Source of the DNA: Nitrospirota bacterium
GTDB taxonomy: Bacteria > Nitrospirota > Thermodesulfovibrionia > Thermodesulfovibrionales > SM23-35
Direction: 5' to 3'
DNA: 6,015 nucleotides
Assembly (NCBI GenBank): GCA_029883145.1
Contig: JAOUJR010000115.1
Coordinates: 1 to 6,015 of the forward strand
Positions 4,955 through 6,015 of this stretch are shown in pieces. The first letter of the stretch is position 1, and each line of letters opens with the position of its first letter. A model generated the notes under the pieces. That model was not told the origin of the DNA, did not search any database, and saw nothing but the letters and a program-made list of their open reading frames with translations. A program made the position numbers and the translations under genes.

Positions 4955-6015
4955 TTAAGGGATAATTGCATACTTTATTCCTATACCCTGTGCCAATTTA
5001 TTAAAAGCTTTTTCAATATCTCTGAGTGGATACCTGCCTGATATGAGCCGTGAAAGTCCAAGTTTTTCCTCACCTATAAGTTTATATGCTTTTTTTACAT
5101 CTGCTGGTGTATAGTGAAATACTCCCTTCAGTGTGATCTCATCATAGTGAAGTCTATAGGTGTCGTAGGTTACCGTTGTTCCTTTTTTACAACCTCCAAA
5201 AAGTATGAGTGTGCCACCCTTCCTGAGATAATTAATGGATGACTCCCAAACTTCAGGCTTACCCGTGCACTCGAAGACATAGTCAAAACCAATAAAATCT
5301 GAAAATTTACCAGCCTGAAAATCCCCTTGTCTCCCTTTTACTAAAGGGGGTACAGATATATTGATTACCCCCCTGTTCCTCCCCTTGCTAAGGGGGGGAT
5401 GGGAGGGGATGGGAAGATTAGTTTTAAACACAAAATCTGCACCAAGCTTTTTTGCTATACTGAGCCTGTTGTTTTTAATATCAGCTACAGCCACCACTGC
5501 CCCTTTTTCTTTCAAAAGCAGGAGATGAAGAAGACCTATCGGGCCAGCACCCATTATGAGTACTAAGTCTCCTTTTTTAATACCAAGAGGTTCTATACCA
5601 TGTACCACACATGATAATGGCTCAAGGAACGCAGACTCTTCAAAAGTGAGATTTTTAGGCTTATAAAATGTGTTCTGCCTTACTATGTGTGGAGGCAGTA
5701 GGATATATTCTGCAAATGCTCCAAGAACTTTTGTATCCATTATTTTTTCGCAGAGATTATAATCTCTTTTTTTACAGTATTTGCATTCAAGACAAGGGGC
5801 GCTGTGAACTGCCATTATTTCATCGCCTTCCTTAAATCCTTTAATTCCTTTGCCTGCTTCTGCAATGACACCTGAGAATTCATGGCCGAAGACCCCTGGC
5901 ATAGGTATCATAGGGTGGCCTCTAAAAAATGCCTTGATGTCGGTACCACAGGTGAGGGCTGTTTTGATTTTTACGAGAATGTCACCTTTTGAAGGTCTGG
6001 GTATTTCTACTTCAC
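4955..6015 (-). CDS. Zn-dependent medium-chain dehydrogenase with an in-frame repeat insertion, 5' end cut by the window
   Basis: MDR-family dehydrogenase paralogous to the next gene. The frame is open to the window edge, and 34 codons upstream of the ATG at 5911 clearly belong to the protein (VEIPRPSKGDILVKIK and ALTCGTDIKAFF), so that ATG is not the start; roughly 10-15 residues are missing. Of 352 visible residues, catalytic zinc ligands are Cys22 (TCGTD), His44-Glu45 (FGHE) and Glu131 (LEP); structural zinc cysteines are 74, 77, 80 and 88. The cofactor motif GAGPIG is at 155-160 and Asp178 suggests NAD. Residues about 200-232 are an unusual insert (PPLSKGRNRG and VPPLVKGRQGDF) encoded by palindromic repeat DNA, placed in a loop of the Rossmann domain before FDYVFECTG. 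All zinc and cofactor residues are intact, so activity is plausible but untested. The substrate is unknown. Confidence 0.9.
   Translation of the reverse strand, partial: EVEIPRPSKGDILVKIKTALTCGTDIKAFFRGHPMIPMPGVFGHEFSGVIAEAGKGIKGFKEGDEIMAVHSAPCLECKYCKKRDYNLCEKIMDTKVLGAFAEYILLPPHIVRQNTFYKPKNLTFEESAFLEPLSCVVHGIEPLGIKKGDLVLIMGAGPIGLLHLLLLKEKGAVVAVADIKNNRLSIAKKLGADFVFKTNLPIPSHPPLSKGRNRGVINISVPPLVKGRQGDFQAGKFSDFIGFDYVFECTGKPEVWESSINYLRKGGTLILFGGCKKGTTVTYDTYRLHYDEITLKGVFHYTPADVKKAYKLIGEEKLGLSRLISGRYPLRDIEKAFNKLAQGIGIKYAIIP
5318..5416. repeat. Coding palindromic repeat element within the dehydrogenase gene
   Basis: About 99 bp of C-run and G-run DNA unlike the AT-rich gene around it. It has two hairpins: 5331..5338 with 5343..5350 (CCCTTT/AAAGGG core, TACT loop) and 5377..5386 with 5390..5399 (CCCCTT/AAGGGG core, GCT loop), each with one G-T pair. 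Outer ends ATCCCC (5321..5326) and GGGGAT (5405..5410) are complementary. Read in the gene's frame, two 33-bp units (5369..5401 and 5321..5353) give related peptides HPPLSKGRNRG and VPPLVKGRQGD. The length is a multiple of three and no stop is introduced. The exact insertion ends are approximate. Confidence 0.8.

Noticed and set aside
5318..5416. C/G-run segment as a CRISPR, intein or frameshifted pseudogene signal
   Set aside because: There are no regularly spaced identical repeats, the insert is far too short for an intein and lacks its motifs, and the reading frame is intact on both sides.
3891..6015. Calling the dehydrogenases threonine dehydrogenase, sorbitol dehydrogenase or a bacteriochlorophyll-pathway enzyme
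   Set aside because: The zinc and cofactor motifs are shared by all these families, and nothing visible decides the substrate.

Overview
This window is AT-rich chromosomal bacterial DNA, and every supported gene is on the minus strand, so it reads from position 6015 down to 1. The gene set (System II cytochrome c maturation, two Zn-dependent dehydrogenases, a cupin, HtpX) and the two kinds of palindromic repeat fit a Gram-negative-type anaerobe or microaerophile such as Nitrospirota or a deltaproteobacterial lineage. That placement is inferred from gene style and repeats and is not proven.

In transcription order, the right part holds two tandem medium-chain Zn-dependent dehydrogenases. The first is cut by the window edge (4955..6015). 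The second (3891..4916) starts 37 nt after it, so they very likely form one operon of ancient paralogues, with alcohol or polyol-type substrates that cannot be named from sequence. A 234-bp gap carrying a 112-bp palindromic repeat (3707..3818) follows, then a small cupin gene (3177..3656). After a 269-bp gap with a likely promoter come resB (1342..2907) and ccsA (256..1341), directly abutting, which together form the membrane heme-delivery and cytochrome c synthetase complex of System II. The left end is the 5' part of htpX (1..179), a membrane M48 metalloprotease, preceded by its own promoter candidate and a palindrome.

The most interesting signal is inside the first dehydrogenase. About 99 bp (5318..5416) of C/G-run palindromic repeat sits in frame in the Rossmann domain and is read as two PPLxKGR-type peptide units. 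The paralogue next to it lacks this segment. It looks like a genome repeat that inserted into a gene and was kept as coding sequence. A second, unrelated palindromic repeat lies 1.5 kb away between genes. I see no CRISPR array, tRNA, rRNA, transposase or defence system, and no convincing new multi-gene system.
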